In this document: positions 9,880 to 21,339 of the stretch, piece after piece
Layout: every line of letters starts with the position of its first letter
Numbering within the stretch: position 1 is the stretch's first letter
Notes under the pieces: generated by a model
What the model was told of the DNA's origin: nothing
Databases searched by the model: none
Seen by the model: only the letters and a program-made list of their open reading frames with translations
Assembly (NCBI GenBank): GCA_015698045.1
Contig: BLAL01000086.1
Span: 434,001-498,000, forward strand
Length of the DNA stretch: 64,000 bases
Direction: 5' to 3'
From: Rhizophagus clarus
Taxonomy: Eukaryota > Glomeromycota > Glomeromycetes > Glomerales > Glomeraceae
Translations under genes and position numbers: made by a program

Positions 9880-11110
9880 CATTTTAAGCGGATATTTTGG
9901 TCTCCTTTGGACGCGAAATTTTACAGTAATAATTTTTTTTTCTTTACCTACTCTTAATTTAACGAATGGCTTCTAAAAGTTCAGTTACTTTTTTTTATTT
10001 AGTATTCTCTTGGATCTCTTCCTTGGATCTAGGTGAGTGAAATTGTTTTTTCTTTTAACTTTAAATGAACTTTATTAACAGTTCATTTTTTTTTGCAGGC
10101 AACTGGTTCTTTGACATTAGGGGCCGTTTCTTTTTGCAGCTCTTTAGATGCAGTGTTTCAGTAAGAGTTGTAAAGTTTAATTTTTTTATTCTATGACTTC
10201 TAAAAGACAGTTAATAATTTCATTTTTTTCATTTTTTTTTAGACGGTTGGCTCTTTGGTAGGATCTCGGGAGTATCTTTTCATTTTTTTTTCATTTCTTT
10301 TAGATGGTTGGCTCTTCAGTAAGATTTCAAGAGTATCTTTTCATTTTATTTTGATGTTTTACGATATTTACTAATGACTTGTTTTTACTCTTTTTTAAAT
10401 GGCTAGCTCTTTAGTTTGTGTAGGATTTCGGTGAGTATTTTAATTTTTTCATTTTATTTTGTGATTTTTATGACGTTTATTAACAACTTATTTTACTCCT
10501 TTTAGATAGTTGATACTTGTGTGGAATTTGGTAGCAACAAGACAGTTTTAACAACTCAGCTTTTAGTGAGTTTTAATATTTTTTTTATTTTTAATTAAAT
10601 TTATTTTTTTAATGAATCATGTATTAATATTTTGATTATTTTAATTATAAACGGCTAATTTTTAACATCTTTGATATAATTTCGGTAAGATGAAATATTC
10701 AGTTTATTTATTTAACAAAACGATTATTAACGTTTCAATTCTCTATTTTTTTTAGGCAAGTTCAATTTTTTTGACGTAAGAATTCAGAGTATTTTTTTTT
10801 TAAGATTTCTTTCACCTTTTAAAAATAATTACTAATTTATTTTTTCTTTTTTTTTAGATAGTTTATTCTTCAGCTCTCTGGACGCGAAATTCAACAAGAA
10901 TGATCTTTGACGAACCTTCAATCTTTGGATGTGTGGATTTGATAGTGTGTTTTTTTAATGCAAGAATTCGGCGAGTATTTTTTTTTTAAGATTTCTTTCG
11001 CCTTTTAAAAAATAATTACTAATTTATTTTTTCTTTTTTTTTAGACAGTTTGTTCTTCAGTTCTCTGGACGCGAAATTTGGCAAGAATGATTTAGGATTT
11101 TTTTAGAATA
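9880..11110 (+). repeat. Mini-exon array E (diverged units, plus strand)
   Basis: About ten units of ~95-130 nt. Acceptors such as TTTTTTTTTAG precede short blocks with ACGGTTGGCTCTT or CAGTTTGTTCTTCAG, then donors such as GGTAGG, GGTGAG and GTAAGA. Branch-like words before the T tracts include TTACTAATTTA, ATTATTAACGTTTC and TTTATTAACAAC. Two adjacent units near 10800-11060 repeat the block CTCTGGACGCGAAATT. The units share the layout of array A, but the block sequences are unrelated. Confidence 0.65.
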
Positions 11111-11536
11111 CTTGATTGTGTAGATGATGGTTGTGGATATAATGGCGGATAGATTAATGTGAATAATAACAAGTGATAATATATAAATAGATAAATATTA
11201 GATAGATTTTTATATAATATTATAATATGTAGCTATAAATAAAATGTTAATAAAACTACTATTATTTGACCTTGAAAAACTTCTAGTTCGACCTATTTAT
11301 CAATTATATTCGGGTTACATACAGTAGTCGAATATAGTTTTTTTTAGGGTCGAATAAATATGTAATAATGTCCTAATATAGGTTAAATGATGGTCAAATT
11401 TTCTTTCTGAATTTGAGACGATTGGCACTCTAAATGTGCCAAAAAAATTGGCCTCAATTTGACATAGGTTAGATCGTCATTTGACCTATATTCGACCTGG
11501 TCAAATTTAGGCCAAATTGTCCTTTTTCGACTAGTG

Positions 11537-11959
11537 TTCTTAGTTTTGAAAGTGAAAGAAAGAGCTGAACACCAGGAAAGAGAGTAGTCAATATCATCAT
11601 GGTTGAAATTAAATCTTATATTTCTACAAGACTTTACATTATCGTATTTTTCAAAGAAGATTACAACCAAATTCATCCCACCTGTAGTAAAGTGCTTGTC
11701 AGCTTTGATCAGAAGGTCATTGAAGACTACTGGTGAAAGTTTAGTTCAGTTCTATAATTGCCAATAATACAAATCATAAGGCAAATTATTAAGGTACAAG
11801 CAAAACTGTTCACGTTTTTTCCTTTATTGTAGAAACCAGTTTCTAGAGAACCAGCATAGTACTGGGTATTCATTAAAGAAGTATTGCCATATCTCCTGTT
11901 CAAAGAAAGTGAGTACAAAGATTGAAAGACATATTTTGATTTGAAATGTTTGGTATTTT
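11537..11959 (-). pseudogene. ORF1-like relic, middle piece
   Basis: Minus strand. It reads from YQTFQIKICLSIFVLTFFEQ through EIWQYFFNEYPVLCWFSRNW to LSWCSALSFTFKTK, with stops at Q-type positions. It continues directly from the 22041-22970 piece after removal of the 10-kb element and its 6-bp duplication, and passes into the 7377-7445 piece. The WFxxxW...RKKREQF...NNLP pattern resembles the second half of the RRM-type ORF1 at 12282-14326. Confidence 0.6.
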
Positions 11960-12281
11960 CAGGACCCCAAACAATATATATATAGATCAGATGAAAATTT
12001 CAAAATTTACTATGATCAATAAGTAAATTATTTTAAGTTTTGCTAAGTAAACTCTTATTATAACCTTTGAATTTTTTATTCTACTAAGCAATTTTTTTTT
12101 CTGACATATATAATTTTATTTAAGTATAAAAAAATAATTTAATTATAATAAATATATATATAGTAATAGTAAATTAATTTTTTATATCATTATGAAAAAA
12201 AATTGTGAAATTTATTTACTAAATATTAATAAATTAATAATATAAAATGATATACCAACTTCAGAATTTTTAATTTTAATT

Positions 12282-14326
12282 TTTTTTTTTAATATTAATG
12301 ACGTTGATCAACGTAGTCTGTTTATTAGAGTAAATAGGAGGATAGCAAAGCTATCACTGTAAATACATGAAACACTACTCTCAGACCCCCAAAGGGTCAC
12401 AGTTCTACCATTCGTCAAGAAAAAATTATTATAAAGGAATAAAGAAAACAAAATAACAAAAAAAGAAAAATTCTAAAAAATGATATGCTCTGTAGCAATA
12501 AACTAATTAGGAAACCTTTTTCCGTGTATGCCCTACTATCTATTTCTAGCAAGTTAATGACATAAACTAATTAACTGCTCTAAAAGCCGCTTGATTTCCA
12601 CCTTATTGACTTTATTGGGATGCAGCTTGTTAGGCGCACGAGTACCATTATTCTTATTTTCAGAGGAAGCGCTAAATCATCCAGAGGACTTCTGTGAAAA
12701 TGCATATCATGACAAGACAGTATCATCTTTTTGTCCATATTTGTAAGAATTGTGTGATCTAAGCAATGTACAGTTAGCTCCAGATTCAAACTTGGAAAAT
12801 TCTGAATGCTTGTCTAAATAAGGTTGTTGGCTCTTGGTCGATGCCTTGGGTGATCATTTAGCAGAATGAAAAGAGGGTGTAGAATGGCAGCACCAAGATA
12901 GTTCTACATTATTTCACTGCTGCTTCAAAGAGATTCTTTGGGCGAGCATGTCCTAAGTTGAGAAATATCCAATAAGAAGCTGCGAGCCATCCTGTTCTTT
13001 GATAATTTTAAAGGATTGTAAGTTGCTATCAGTTAAAAATTGGCTTGCAGTGCCATTAGGAAAGAGTAATTCAATTATCATATCTTCAGGGATATTTGTG
13101 ATAGAAGCCTGAAACTTTTCACATTACTTTCGCTCAGAAAGGCTCCAGCTGGCTGGGAACCATCAGACAGAAAGTGTTCTAAAAGATGCTATCCAGTCAC
13201 CTTTGTTATAAGTTTTTAAGCAATTATGGTTGAGTATTAGTTTGACCCTTGCAATTAGGTATTTCTTTTGCACACATATGCAGACTGATACCACTTTTCC
13301 CTATGTATTTAGCTTGGCAAGAAGATCATAATTGGACCATTTGGCTGGGATGTTATATACTACAAGGTCCAGTAAGAGGTTTTTTTCTTGTTCTTCTGGT
13401 TGGTACTCTATAATAATAAGTCTGTTGTTTCCTGTAGCATTCAATCTTTATTATTCTTATTGTCAAAACGAAGCTGTTTTATCATCACTTGAAGCAGATC
13501 GTTTTGGAGAAAATCCAGACGCCTATGTCATGGACTTTTCAAATGTTAGGTGTTAACTAGCAAGGGAGGAGTCAGATGATGCAGTTGAAGAAGAAGGCTA
13601 GTTATGTTCCTGTAGGAAGGTCTTTTTTTCCTCAGCTTTAGCTTGTTTCTTCAATTTTTTTTTCTGGCTCTTAGTCAAAACCAGTTTTCAGGAAGGATTG
13701 TGTTCATCGGATGCAGGAGAACTCATGGTAGATGATGCAACTGTGATTGTATTTGATTGGTGCGCAGAGTCCATGTCCATGTTCATTTTAGGTAAATTGT
13801 CATGAGTATCAGGTGCTTTTTTTTTTCTGATAAGGTGGGCCTGTTTGATTTCTAATTGGTGCTTATTGTTGATCTCCTTAATTGTATTCTCAGTATTACG
13901 TGCAACTTTATCATGAACTGGAAAAATGAAAGAGTCCAAAAAATACGCAGACCCAAAGTGTCCAAGGGTAGCTATAACGCTAGCGATGACAAGTTGTAGT
14001 GTCAAAGCCTGGAGTTTGTACTTTCGTATATCAGGCGATATTATGTACTGTCTAAGTTGATCGAAAAGCTCTGAGGTGACCGGTGTGGTCACTGTTATAC
14101 CTTCGCAAACCTGCGAAATAGCAGACAGAGCTTTCACATAGAAAGATGTTAGTTGTGTCTTTAGTTATCTAGAAAGCTCATCCTTAATGGTTTGTATGTG
14201 CGCCAAGTCCATTTTCCCTGTGAAAAGGTGGTGTTAACTAGTAGGAAAAGTGACAAAAATATAAAAAATATAAAAATTTTTCCTTAAAAAAAATTGGGCT
14301 GAGGATCAGCAGGATGAGTTGATTGA
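12282..14326 (-). mobile_element. Retroposed LINE-type ORF1 copy with poly(A) and 15-bp target duplication
   Basis: A 15-bp direct repeat TTTTTAATTTTAATT flanks the insert (12267-12281 and 14327-14341). On the minus strand the insert starts with a short 5' leader, has an ATG at 14212, carries a broken ORF1-like gene, then a 3' UTR with AATAAA and an A tail abutting the left repeat. There is no endonuclease or reverse transcriptase. It is either a LINE copy lacking ORF2 or a processed copy of an ORF1-only message moved by LINE machinery. Confidence 0.7.
12550..14212 (-). pseudogene. RRM-type ORF1 protein relic (Gag-like of a non-LTR element)
   Basis: From ATG at 14212: MDLAHIQTIKDELSR, then KALSAISQVCEGITVTTPVT with long helices, an N/S-rich linker and a KKKLKKQAKAEEKK basic patch. 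Next comes an RRM-like stretch LVVYNIPAKWSNYDLLAKLN ... GKVVSV ... KYLIARVKLIL ... GDW, then FPASWSLSERK ... FQASITNIPEDMIIELLFPN and GSQLLIGYFST. The tail matches WC..HS and Lys/Asn-rich ends. Several stops and at least one frame change break it; stops sit where Q, W or R are expected. It resembles the RRM half of the ORF1 at 31224-33158 and the split relic at 7377-22970. The role would be RNA binding and chaperoning of the retroelement RNA. Confidence 0.6.
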
Positions 14327-14439
14327 TTTTTAATTTTAATTAATATTAATATAATATTAATATACTATTGCTATTTTAAAATAGTTTTAAAATTTGGAAT
14401 TTTTTATAAATATTATTGTATTCAGATTTATAAAAATTA

Positions 14440-15140
14440 AAATATAAATTATTGTCAACTCTTCTGAACAACTTCTTAAAGTTAACAAGTTGATTTAAAA
14501 TAAAAAAAATTATACTTTAAAATTAAAATCATTTAAATGATAAATAATTAAAAGTACAAATGTTAGTCACATTCCATAAATATTAATCCAATCATCTTAA
14601 AATTTTTACTGTAGGTAGATTTGACCTCGCTGAACAACTTTATTTAAGCGGAAAAGGCAATTTTATTTGACCAAAGTGGTGAAATCATGCTCTAAAGTTG
14701 CAAAACAGGTTTTCACAAAAAAGTTAATAATACAAAAATAGCCAATACTTCACAAATATTAGTTCAATCATTATAAAAATTTACATACAGGTAGAATCGA
14801 CATCACTGAACAACTTTTTAAACATAAAAAAGTAATTTCATTTGACCAAAGTGATGTTATTATGTCCTGAAGTTAAAAGAGAAAAAAAAATTTTTTTGGA
14901 GTTAGTACTGTTTAAAAAATATAATTATCTTCACAAATATTATACTTAAAATCATAAAAATTGAAATACAAATACTTTTTATACTGCTGAACAATTTACT
15001 TAAATATAAAAAGGTAATTTTATTTGTCTAAAATTCATTTTATATATGAGTAAAATTAGCAAACAAAAAATAAGAATATGAGAATATTATTATAAAAACA
15101 TGATTTTTATCATAAATATTAAATACAATATTGTGTTTTA
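14440..15140. repeat. ~180-bp tandem repeat, about four degenerate units
   Basis: Units share CTGAACAACTT(T)TTTAA, AATTT(C/T)ATTTGACCAAAGT and CACAAATATTA words. The last unit (14930-15140) is closely matched by a separate copy at 39180-39400. No coding potential. Confidence 0.65.
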
Positions 15141-15324
15141 TAAAATTAAAATGTGTAAAATAATAGAAAAGAAGTATTACTTTACTAAAAATGCTATTTT
15201 TTTTAAATTAATTTTATAATAATTATAAGATACTTTTATTATATTGAAATAATTTTGTAAAACTTTGAATTTATTTTAATATTATTTTATAAGGGTTTAC
15301 AAATATAATTTAAAAATATAAATG

Positions 15325-15745
15325 AAATACTATACATGAAATATTTTTACAATAATTTTGTAATAATGAAATTATTTTGCATTTATTCAAATATTATTAT
15401 AAAATAGATTGTAAATATAGTTTAGAAATATAAATAAAATATTATATATAAAATATCTCTACAATAATGAAATTATTCTGCATTTATTCAAATATTATTA
15501 TGAAATAGTTTGTAAATATGATTTAGAAATATAAATAAAATATTATATATAAAATATCTCTGCAATAATGAAATTATTTTGCATTTATTCAAATATTATT
15601 ATGAAATAGTTTGTAAATATAACTTAAAAATATAAATACAATACTATATATAAAATATCTTTGTAATAATGAAATTATTTTGCATTTATTCAAATATTAT
15701 TATGAAATAGTTTATGGATATAGCTTAGAAATATAAATGAAATAC
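15325..15745. repeat. ~105-bp tandem repeat, four units
   Basis: Each unit has AATGAAATTATTTTGCATTT, ATTCAAATATTATTATGAAA and a TTAGAAATATAAATAAAATA stretch. The units differ mostly by single transitions. Confidence 0.85.
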
Positions 15746-15940
15746 TACATATTTAATTTAATATATCATAATAAAACAACTTAAATTCTTAAAAATATAA
15801 ATATAATAATCATTATGAAATAACTTGAAAATATAAATGTCTTTATAAAATAACTCAGAAATATAATATTATTATAAAATAATTTAAAAATATAGAATTT
15901 ATAATTATACTAAGCCTTAATACTGAATTTTTGTCACTAT

Positions 15941-16004
15941 AAACAGGTGGAGGGAGCAGCAATGGCTCTCCCCCTATAGGCACTATTGGACCTCTACCTG
16001 TTTA
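15941..16004. repeat. GC-rich hairpin in AT-rich surroundings
   Basis: The arms AAACAGGTGGAGG and, inverted, AAACAGGTAGAGG flank ~38 nt containing GGAGC...GGCTC. It could be a small inverted-repeat element. Confidence 0.6.
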
Positions 16005-16008
16005 CAAA

Positions 16009-16322
16009 GGAGGGGCTTTTCATAAGGTTAAACAGATGTTGTATGTACGATACATATGTATCATATGTACATATGTACATCTGTAACTTAGCACAACTAT
16101 AACGAATTATAATAAAAAAATTAATAATAAATTATAATAAGAAAAAAAAAATAAATTAAATTATAATAAATATGTAATAAATTATAATAAGAAAAAAAAT
16201 TAAATTAAAAAAATTAGTTATGTAATAAATTATAATAAGGAAATAAAATATAATAAAAAAATTAAATTAAAAAATTACGAATATATAAAAAAAAATGAAA
16301 AAAATTTTGGGGAAGAGCCCCT
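16009..16322. mobile_element. Possible MITE with AGGGGCTTTTC-type ends
   Basis: GAGGGGCTTTTCAT on the left and ATAGGGGCTCTTCCCC, inverted, on the right flank ~280 bp of AT-rich DNA that includes TATGTACATATG palindromes. The target duplication is unclear. Confidence 0.35.
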
Positions 16323-16439
16323 ATTTATATTTAACTTGATATCATGCGTATTACGTAATCAATATTAATTTAATGAATTAAGCTTTGAGTCGCTTTAGCC
16401 GCAAATATAAAAGTTTAAAAAAGATCTGCTAAATCTTTT

Positions 16440-16612
16440 TAACCTTTTTTTTTTAACTATCCTTTTTTTCTTTATTCCCTTTCTTTTATTCTTTCTTCAT
16501 TCCTTTGCACTTTCCTTTCCTTCATATTTTCACTTTCTCTTATTCCCTTTCCCTTGTTTTCCAATTATCTGGTCCTTTTTCCCTTTCCTCTTAATTTTTC
16601 CACGCTTTTTTA
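16440..16612. repeat. Pyrimidine-rich tract
   Basis: CTTTCCTTTTCTTTATTCCC-type low complexity ahead of array F, parallel to 9668-9860 ahead of array E. Confidence 0.8.
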
Positions 16613-16619
16613 AGTAAAT

Positions 16620-18424
16620 TTCAGTAAGGAAGAGAGATTTTTTTGAATTTATTTCTTAAGAAACCATTTTACTAATAATTTCCTTTGCTTTTTTCGTTCT
16701 TTTTAATTCTTTCGTTCATTCTTTTTATTCTCTCTTTCAGTTTTCTTAATTCCCTTTTCTGTTCTCTTCCTTCTTCTTGATTCCTCTTCGTTCTTCTTCA
16801 TTCTTCTTAATTCCTTTTTGCTTCCCTTGATTCCATTTTCAGTTCTCATAATTCCTTTTTTGTTTCCCTTATAAAAGTTTTTATTTCTATTTTTATTTTT
16901 TTCCTAGACGACCAGATCTTTGAATGCGTGAATTTCGGTTAGGTTTATTTTTTTTTTAGGTTATTTTTTAACAAAATGCTTACTAATATTTCTACTATTT
17001 TAATTTTTTTACTAGACGACCAGGGTTTTTAGACGCGTAAAAATTTGGTAGGTGAAATCTGATTTTCACTTTTTTTAATTTTTAATGAAACGGTTTGCTA
17101 ATAACATTTCGATTTTAACTTCTTTTTTAGGTGACCTGCACATTAGACGTGTTAAATTTCAGTAAGAAAATCCAAAAAAGTTTTTTTTTGAATTTAATTT
17201 TTAAACAAAATGTTTTACTAACGTTTCAATACCCATTTTTATTTTACTTTCTAGACAGCTAGATCTTTACAGGTGCGTAGAATTTCAGTATAGAAATCAG
17301 CCAGATCAAATTTTAGACGCATAGAATTTTGGTAAGGAATTCTGAAATTGTTTATTTTTTAAAATTAATTTTTAATGAAACGCTTTACTAATGCTAACGT
17401 TTATATTCTTATTTTTATTTCTTTCTAAACAACTAAGTTTTTTGACGTGCATAATTTTGGTAAGAAAATCCAAAAACTTTTTTTTTTAGATTTATTTTCA
17501 ATGAAATGTTTTACTAACATTTCAGTTTACTCTCTTTTTTAGGCGATCAGGTCTTTTGTCAAGTAGATTTTCAGTAGAGAATTCTGGAAATATATTTTTT
17601 TTCTAAAATTATTTAATTTCTTAGCGACTGGATGCATATAATTCAGTAAGAGAAAAATATATGTTTTTTTATTATTACTTTCAATAACAATGAAGTGTTT
17701 ATTAACAATTTCAGTTTTATTTTTTTTTAGTCGGTCATACGATACGTGAATTTTAGTGATAGATTTAATTTAACAAAACATGATGGTGTGGACTATTAAG
17801 CGAAACTTCTTTACAATTTTTGTGTTGCGTTAAAGACTAGGAGCCTGGTATATCATAAACGTAATGTTCGCTTGATCTTTCTTAAATCACAAAAGATCAA
17901 AGAATATGATGGAATAATAGACAGACGGGCAATGAAGGAGCTGAAGAATGATTTAACAAATCATGATGCGTGAGTAAATAAGGGTCAGTTCTGATTTTGA
18001 AGCACCGGATATTAGATAAGTTTTCAAAATTTTATTATTTTAACGAACATTATTAAAAGTTCCTTTTTTTTAATTTTATAGGCGGCCACCTTGCTTAATG
18101 AAACATTTTGACGTTTTTCTTTATAGATGAGTATCACGTAGAAAGTTCGGTTGGCAAAGTTTTTTAATTTTATAAATTCTTAAAATGAAACGATCATTAA
18201 TGTTTCATTTATTCTTTTTTTGCAGGCGACTAGTTCTTTGAGGCATTAGGTGCACAGAAAATTCGATGTAAAAATTATATATACATGTTTTTCTTATTAC
18301 CTTTAATGAAATATTCTTTTTAGGGGATACTGGTGAGTTTCGCTGCTAATTTTATTTTATTTTTTTATACGTTTTTTAAAGTTTCTTTATATTTCTTTTT
18401 TTTTGTAGATATTTCTAATTTGAT
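16620..18424 (+). repeat. Mini-exon array F (plus strand)
   Basis: Units of ~110-140 nt. Acceptors such as TTTTTTCCTAG or TTTTTTAG lead into ACGACCAG(A/G)TCTTTGAATG, GACGCGTAAAAATT or ACAGCTAGATC-type blocks of about 30 nt, then TTCGGTTAGG, TTGGTAGG and TTCAGTAAG donors. Spacers carry AAATGTTTTACTAACGTTTC or close variants 20-40 nt before the acceptor. From 17760 to 18000 the pattern is interrupted by non-array sequence, and units resume at ~18080. The nested element 18433-20671 inserted just after the acceptor TTTTGTAG at 18407-18414. Confidence 0.65.
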
Positions 18425-18710
18425 ACTAAAACTAGTATTCCGCAAACAATTTGGTCAAATCAAATCAATTCAGATTTGATTTAAATTTTGATTTGATTTG
18501 ATTTGATAATTTTGATTTGCAAATCGAATCCAAACTTCAAAACAAGATTTGAGTTCAAATCCAAATTAAAAAAAAAAGATTTGATTCAATTTCAAATCAA
18601 ATTCAAATTAGCTTAAACTAATTCAATCAAATCCAAATTAAATCTGACAAATCCAAATCAAATCCAAATCAAATCGAATTAAATATACATGATCTGGTTA
18701 AATGTAATTA

Positions 18711-20220
18711 CAGGACCTGCATGCGTTTACTATTAACTCTACACAACTTTTTTTTATAGTAACGCTACGCAAACTTACATCTTAGTTAAAAAAAAATTTT
18801 AAAAAATTCATTAATGATATAACGAATTATTTGGTATAAAGGCAGGATCATGTGACTTGCCAGTCTAATCAGATAATCTGAATATCTGATCTTTTTTTAA
18901 TCATTTATCAGTTTATTTTTGTAGTATTGCCAGACGAAAAGCATGACCAGACTTTTGGAATTAAGGTAAAGGAGGGTGAGAAGTGTTTTTCAGTATTTTT
19001 TTTAACTAATTAATTAATTATTTTTTATTTTTATTTTTTGTAGTATTGCCGGATGAAAGGCACGACTGGACTTTTGGAATTAAGGTAAAGGAGGGGTTGG
19101 GGGAGGTGTTTCGTTATTTTTTTTTTAATTAATTAAGTATTAACTTTTTTTTTACTTTTTATAGTGTTGCCAGATGAAAAGCATGACCGGACTTTTGGAA
19201 TTAAAGTAAGGGAGGGAGGGTGGAGGAAGTGTTTTTCAGTATTTTTTTTAACTAATTAAATTGTTTTTTTTTTATTTTTTGTAGTGTTGCCGAACGAAAA
19301 GCATGACCGGACTTTTGGAATTAAGGTAAGAGAGGGTTAGGGGAGGTGTTTTGTTATTTTTTTTAATTAATTAAGTATTAACCTTTTTTTTATTTTTTTG
19401 TAGTGTTGCGGACGAAAAGCATGACCGGACTTTTGGAATTAAGGTAAGGGAGGGTTGGGGGAGGTGTTTCGTTATTTTTTTTTAATTAATTAAGTATTAA
19501 CCTTTTTTTTTATTTTTTTGTAGTATTGCCAGATGAAAAGCATGACCAGACTTTTGGAATTAAGGTAAGGGAGGGTGGGGTAAGTGTTTTTCGGTATTTT
19601 TTTTAACTAATTAATTGTTTTTTTTTATTTTTTGTAGTGTTGCCGAACGAAAAACACGATTGGACTTTTGAAATTAAGGTAAGGAAGGGTTGGAGGAGGT
19701 GTTTTATTATTTTTTTTAATTAATTAAGTATTGATTTTTTTTTATTTTTTGTAGTGTTACCAGATGAAAAGCATGACCAGACTTTTGGAATTAAGGTAAA
19801 AGAGGGTGGGGAAAGTGTTTTTTGGTATTTTTTTAACTAATTAATTATTTTTTTTTTATTTTTTGTAGTGTTACCGGGTGAAAAACATGACCAGACTTTT
19901 GGAATTAGGGTATTAAAAACTGAAAAAGAATAATAAAAATAAATAAATTTGGTATAAAATACTGAAAAAAAGTGAAAAAATAAATAAAATAAAATAAATT
20001 TTGGTAAATACCAAGTAATTTAATTTATCAAAATTAGTATTTTTTAAAAATAAATCCACGTATATCTATTATAAACTCTATGCAAACATAATATGTGAGT
20101 TACTTTCAAATTGACCGATCTACGCAAACTCAATTTGTAGGTTTAAAAAGTAATTTCATATAAACTCTACGCAAACCCATATGTGAGTTATATCTGATAT
20201 TAGTATTATTCAGGGTCCTG
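18711..20220 (+). mobile_element. Short CAGGACC-ended element carrying mini-exon array B (1.5 kb)
   Basis: CAGGACCTGC at the left and, inverted, CAGGACCCTGAATAAT at the right, flanked by identical TAATTA (18705-18710 and 20221-20226). Sub-terminal words CTACGCAAAC and ATATGTGAGTTA repeat near both ends. The central array has nine blocks. A second, left-truncated copy lies at 60432-61619. Confidence 0.78.
18921..19950 (+). repeat. Mini-exon array B, copy 1: nine units of ~119 bp
   Basis: Blocks are at 18925-18965, 19044-19084, 19165-19205, 19285-19325, 19404-19443, 19524-19564, 19638-19678, 19755-19795 and from 19869. They begin TGTTGCCAGACGAAAAGCAT and end TTTTGGAATTAAG. Each is preceded by TTTTTGTAG and followed by GTAAGG. 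Nearly all are 41 nt. Spacers hold a G-rich GGGAGGGTTGGGGGAGG, a TAATTAATTAAGTATTAAC branch-like word and a T tract. The block reads LPDEKHDRTFGIK. The last block lacks a donor and runs into AATAAA-rich sequence. Confidence 0.85.
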
Positions 20221-20289
20221 TAATTACCGTAAATATTATTGGTAGTTACTGCAACCACATAATGTCCAACCCTCCTTAAACACACTAAA

Positions 20290-20420
20290 GAAATACATTT
20301 CGCAACATTTTTTTATTAATAATGCGTTGCAAAATGCATTTTTTATTTAAATAAAAAAAACATTTCGCAATATTTTTTTTATTAGTATTGCGTTGCAAAA
20401 CGCATTTTTTTATTTAAAAT
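20290..20420. repeat. Two ~65-bp direct repeats with CATTTCGCAA/TTGCGTTGCAAAA
   Basis: Two near-identical copies inside the hAT-like element. Each contains short inverted words around TTGCG. Confidence 0.7.
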
Positions 20421-20689
20421 TCAACAAATCAAACCAAATCACAAATCTATTTGAATGAATTTGATTTGATTTGAATTTGAATTTGATTTGAATCGAATCA
20501 AATTTAAATCAAATCAAATTTAAATCAAATCAAATCAAATTCGAATCGAATTTCAAATCAGATTTGAATGGTTTAATTCAAATCTGAATTCAAACTTTTC
20601 AGATTTAATTTGATCAAATCAAATTTCAAATCTAACTTGATTTAGTCTAATTTGATTTGTGTGGAACACTAACTGAAATGTGTGATAGA

Positions 20690-21330
20690 ACAACATGATA
20701 GTTGTGAGTAATTTATTTCGCAAAACTTAATATGTTATTTTATTTGTTTTTTTCCAAATAGAAACGCTAAATTCCATTTCTCTTTGTGTAGGCTTCGGAC
20801 TTTGAGTGAGTAGAGAAAGTAAAAATGATAAGTTTTGTAATGTCCCTTAATTCACTATAATAAAAAAATCAACTGACGTTACTTTTACTTCTTTTGTAGG
20901 TTCTGGTATTGGATTCATCTTTGATGAGTTACTGGGATTTGGACTTTAATATTATTTCATTTAGAAATATTTTATTAACGTTTCTTTTTGCTCTTTTCAG
21001 TTGTAGGTAGTTCAGGTTACCTATTGTTATCTGTTCGGAATATAGAAATGGTAAGTTCTGAGTCACTTATTTTTTTGTTTTTTTATTAGAAGAAATGATA
21101 TTAACACAAAACTTTTTTATTATTATTAAAAAAAAATGATTTCTAGCATTTCTTTCTTTATAGGTTTCAGAATATTTGATCTGAAAAATTACAAATAGTA
21201 AGTTTCATAATTTACAATTAATTGTTAAACTTGAAATATTATTTTTTAATACTTTTCTTATTCTTTTTGTAGGTTTTGAATTTCAAATTTGAGATACTAT
21301 GATATTGCTTAGTTTTGAACTTTGTCTTTA
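20690..21330 (+). repeat. Mini-exon array G (continuation of array F beyond the nested element)
   Basis: Units with acceptors TTTTGTAG, TTTTCAG and TTTATAG, blocks such as GTTCTGGTATTGGATTC and GTTTCAGAATATTTG, and donors GGTAAGTT and AGTAAGTT. Branch-like words include TTATTAACGTTTC and GATATTAACAC. Confidence 0.6.
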
Positions 21331-21339
21331 GTGGTATAT

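Larger units (their letters stand above)
7446..11536. mobile_element. CACTA-like non-autonomous DNA transposon (4.1 kb)
   Basis: Both ends carry CACTAGTCGAAAAAGGA in inverted orientation, a perfect 17 bp, followed by similar GGCCT(A/T)(A/T)ATTTGACC sub-terminal repeats. The flanks are TTT (7443-7445) and TTC (11537-11539), a 3-bp target site duplication with one transition, as expected for CACTA/EnSpm. The flanking ORF1 relic resumes in frame on the other side, which confirms both ends. Inside are a nested hAT-like element (7588-9598), a pyrimidine tract and a mini-exon array (9880-11110). No transposase is visible. Confidence 0.8.
18433..20671. mobile_element. hAT-like element with AAATCAAATC sub-terminal repeats (2.2 kb)
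   Basis: The ends TAGTATTCCGCA and, inverted, TAGTGTTCCACA match hAT-style tips. The flanks ACTAAAAC (18425-18432) and ACTGAAAT (20672-20679) agree at six of eight positions, the two differences being transitions. Roughly 250 bp at each side is built from AAATCAAAT/ATTTGATTT words in inverted arrangement. It contains a complete nested CAGGACC element (18711-20220). No transposase. Confidence 0.72.
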
